Origin: Pseudoxanthomonas sp.
GTDB taxonomy: Bacteria > Pseudomonadota > Gammaproteobacteria > Xanthomonadales > Xanthomonadaceae
Direction: 5' to 3'
DNA length: 5,621 nucleotides
Assembly (NCBI GenBank): GCA_026785795.1
Contig: JAJAZJ010000239.1
Span: forward strand, 1 to 5,621
Below, in pieces: positions 5,428 through 5,621 of this stretch (its first letter is position 1; each line of letters starts with the position of its first letter). The position numbers were made by a program, and so were the translations under genes. Below the pieces are notes generated by a model. That model worked only from the letters and a program-made list of their open reading frames with translations, was not told where the DNA came from and made no database searches.

Positions 5428-5600
5428 ACCGCTTACCTGGCGCATTTGACAGTGCGTCGAACACGGCTGCCCCCAACAACTGGATGCAGATCCGCGAGCC
5501 CACGCCACGCCAAATTGCCGTCAGCGGTGACGGGTGTGAGCAGCTGTGGTGGCACTGAAAACCGCCAGCCAGTTGCCCGGTCCCGGCAAGAAAGCTGACC
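5428..5600. other. Intergenic region after the M23 gene
   Basis: I see no convincing gene on either strand in this 173-bp stretch. A TTGACA (5446-5451) matches the -35 consensus but has no -10 at usual spacing. A small hairpin lies at 5518-5533. A purine-rich AAGAAAG (5588-5594) precedes the ATG at 5601. Confidence 0.5.
5518..5533. terminator. Small hairpin, possible terminator of the M23 unit
   Basis: CCGTCA (5518-5523) pairs perfectly with TGACGG (5528-5533) around a GCGG loop. No T tract follows on the plus strand, so any terminator role is weakly supported. Confidence 0.25.
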
Positions 5601-5621
5601 ATGTCCGCCAGCGAAATTGCC
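5601..5621 (+). CDS. Possible start of a new gene, cut by the window edge
   Basis: ATG at 5601 opens a frame reading MSASEIA to the edge. A purine-rich AAGAAAG (5588-5594) lies 6 nt upstream, and an in-frame TGA at 5556-5558 leaves this as the only ATG candidate. Seven residues are too few to name a product. Confidence 0.3.

Noticed and set aside
5446..5474. Consensus TTGACA as promoter for the gene starting at 5601
   Set aside because: The region 16-18 nt downstream is C-rich with no -10-like hexamer.
5408..5602. 64-codon minus-strand open frame after the M23 gene
   Set aside because: It is short, has no recognisable motif or good ribosome binding site, and overlaps the end of the M23 gene.

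Overview
The window is GC-rich and densely coding, with family signatures typical of Gammaproteobacteria. The closest match I recognise is Xanthomonadaceae (Stenotrophomonas/Xanthomonas/Lysobacter type), mainly because of a small HU-like protein with a Lys/Ala/Pro-rich N-terminal tail. That assignment comes from memory of the families; no database search was possible.

Layout. Left arm, minus strand: osmC (680-1117), followed by an alpha/beta hydrolase that starts at a TTG overlapping the osmC stop and runs off the left edge (687 to 1). A 211-bp divergent intergenic region (1118-1328) separates this pair from the plus-strand genes. Right arm, plus strand: an EF-G-like translational GTPase of the EF-G2/FusA2 type (1329-3389), an HU-like nucleoid protein (3609-3998) with its own recognisable promoter, a YebE-like DUF533 membrane protein (4154-4834), and a membrane-anchored M23 (LytM-type) metallopeptidase (4873-5427). 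A possible new gene begins at 5601 with only seven codons visible.

How the genes fit together. The osmC-hydrolase pair is very likely co-transcribed and translationally coupled. OsmC is a thiol peroxidase for organic hydroperoxides; the hydrolase substrate is unknown. The GTPase and the HU-like protein look like separate transcription units, since a 219-bp gap with a good promoter lies between them. The DUF533 and M23 genes are 38 bp apart with no promoter or terminator visible between them, so they probably form one envelope-related unit driven by the promoter at about 4092-4124.

I found no mobile element, CRISPR array, tRNA or rRNA, and no convincing new multi-gene system. This looks like ordinary chromosomal core or near-core DNA. 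The most interesting points are the G-domain substitutions in the EF-G paralogue, the hairpin predicted at the very 5' end of the HU-like mRNA, the H1-like tail of that protein, and the non-ATG overlapping start of the hydrolase.
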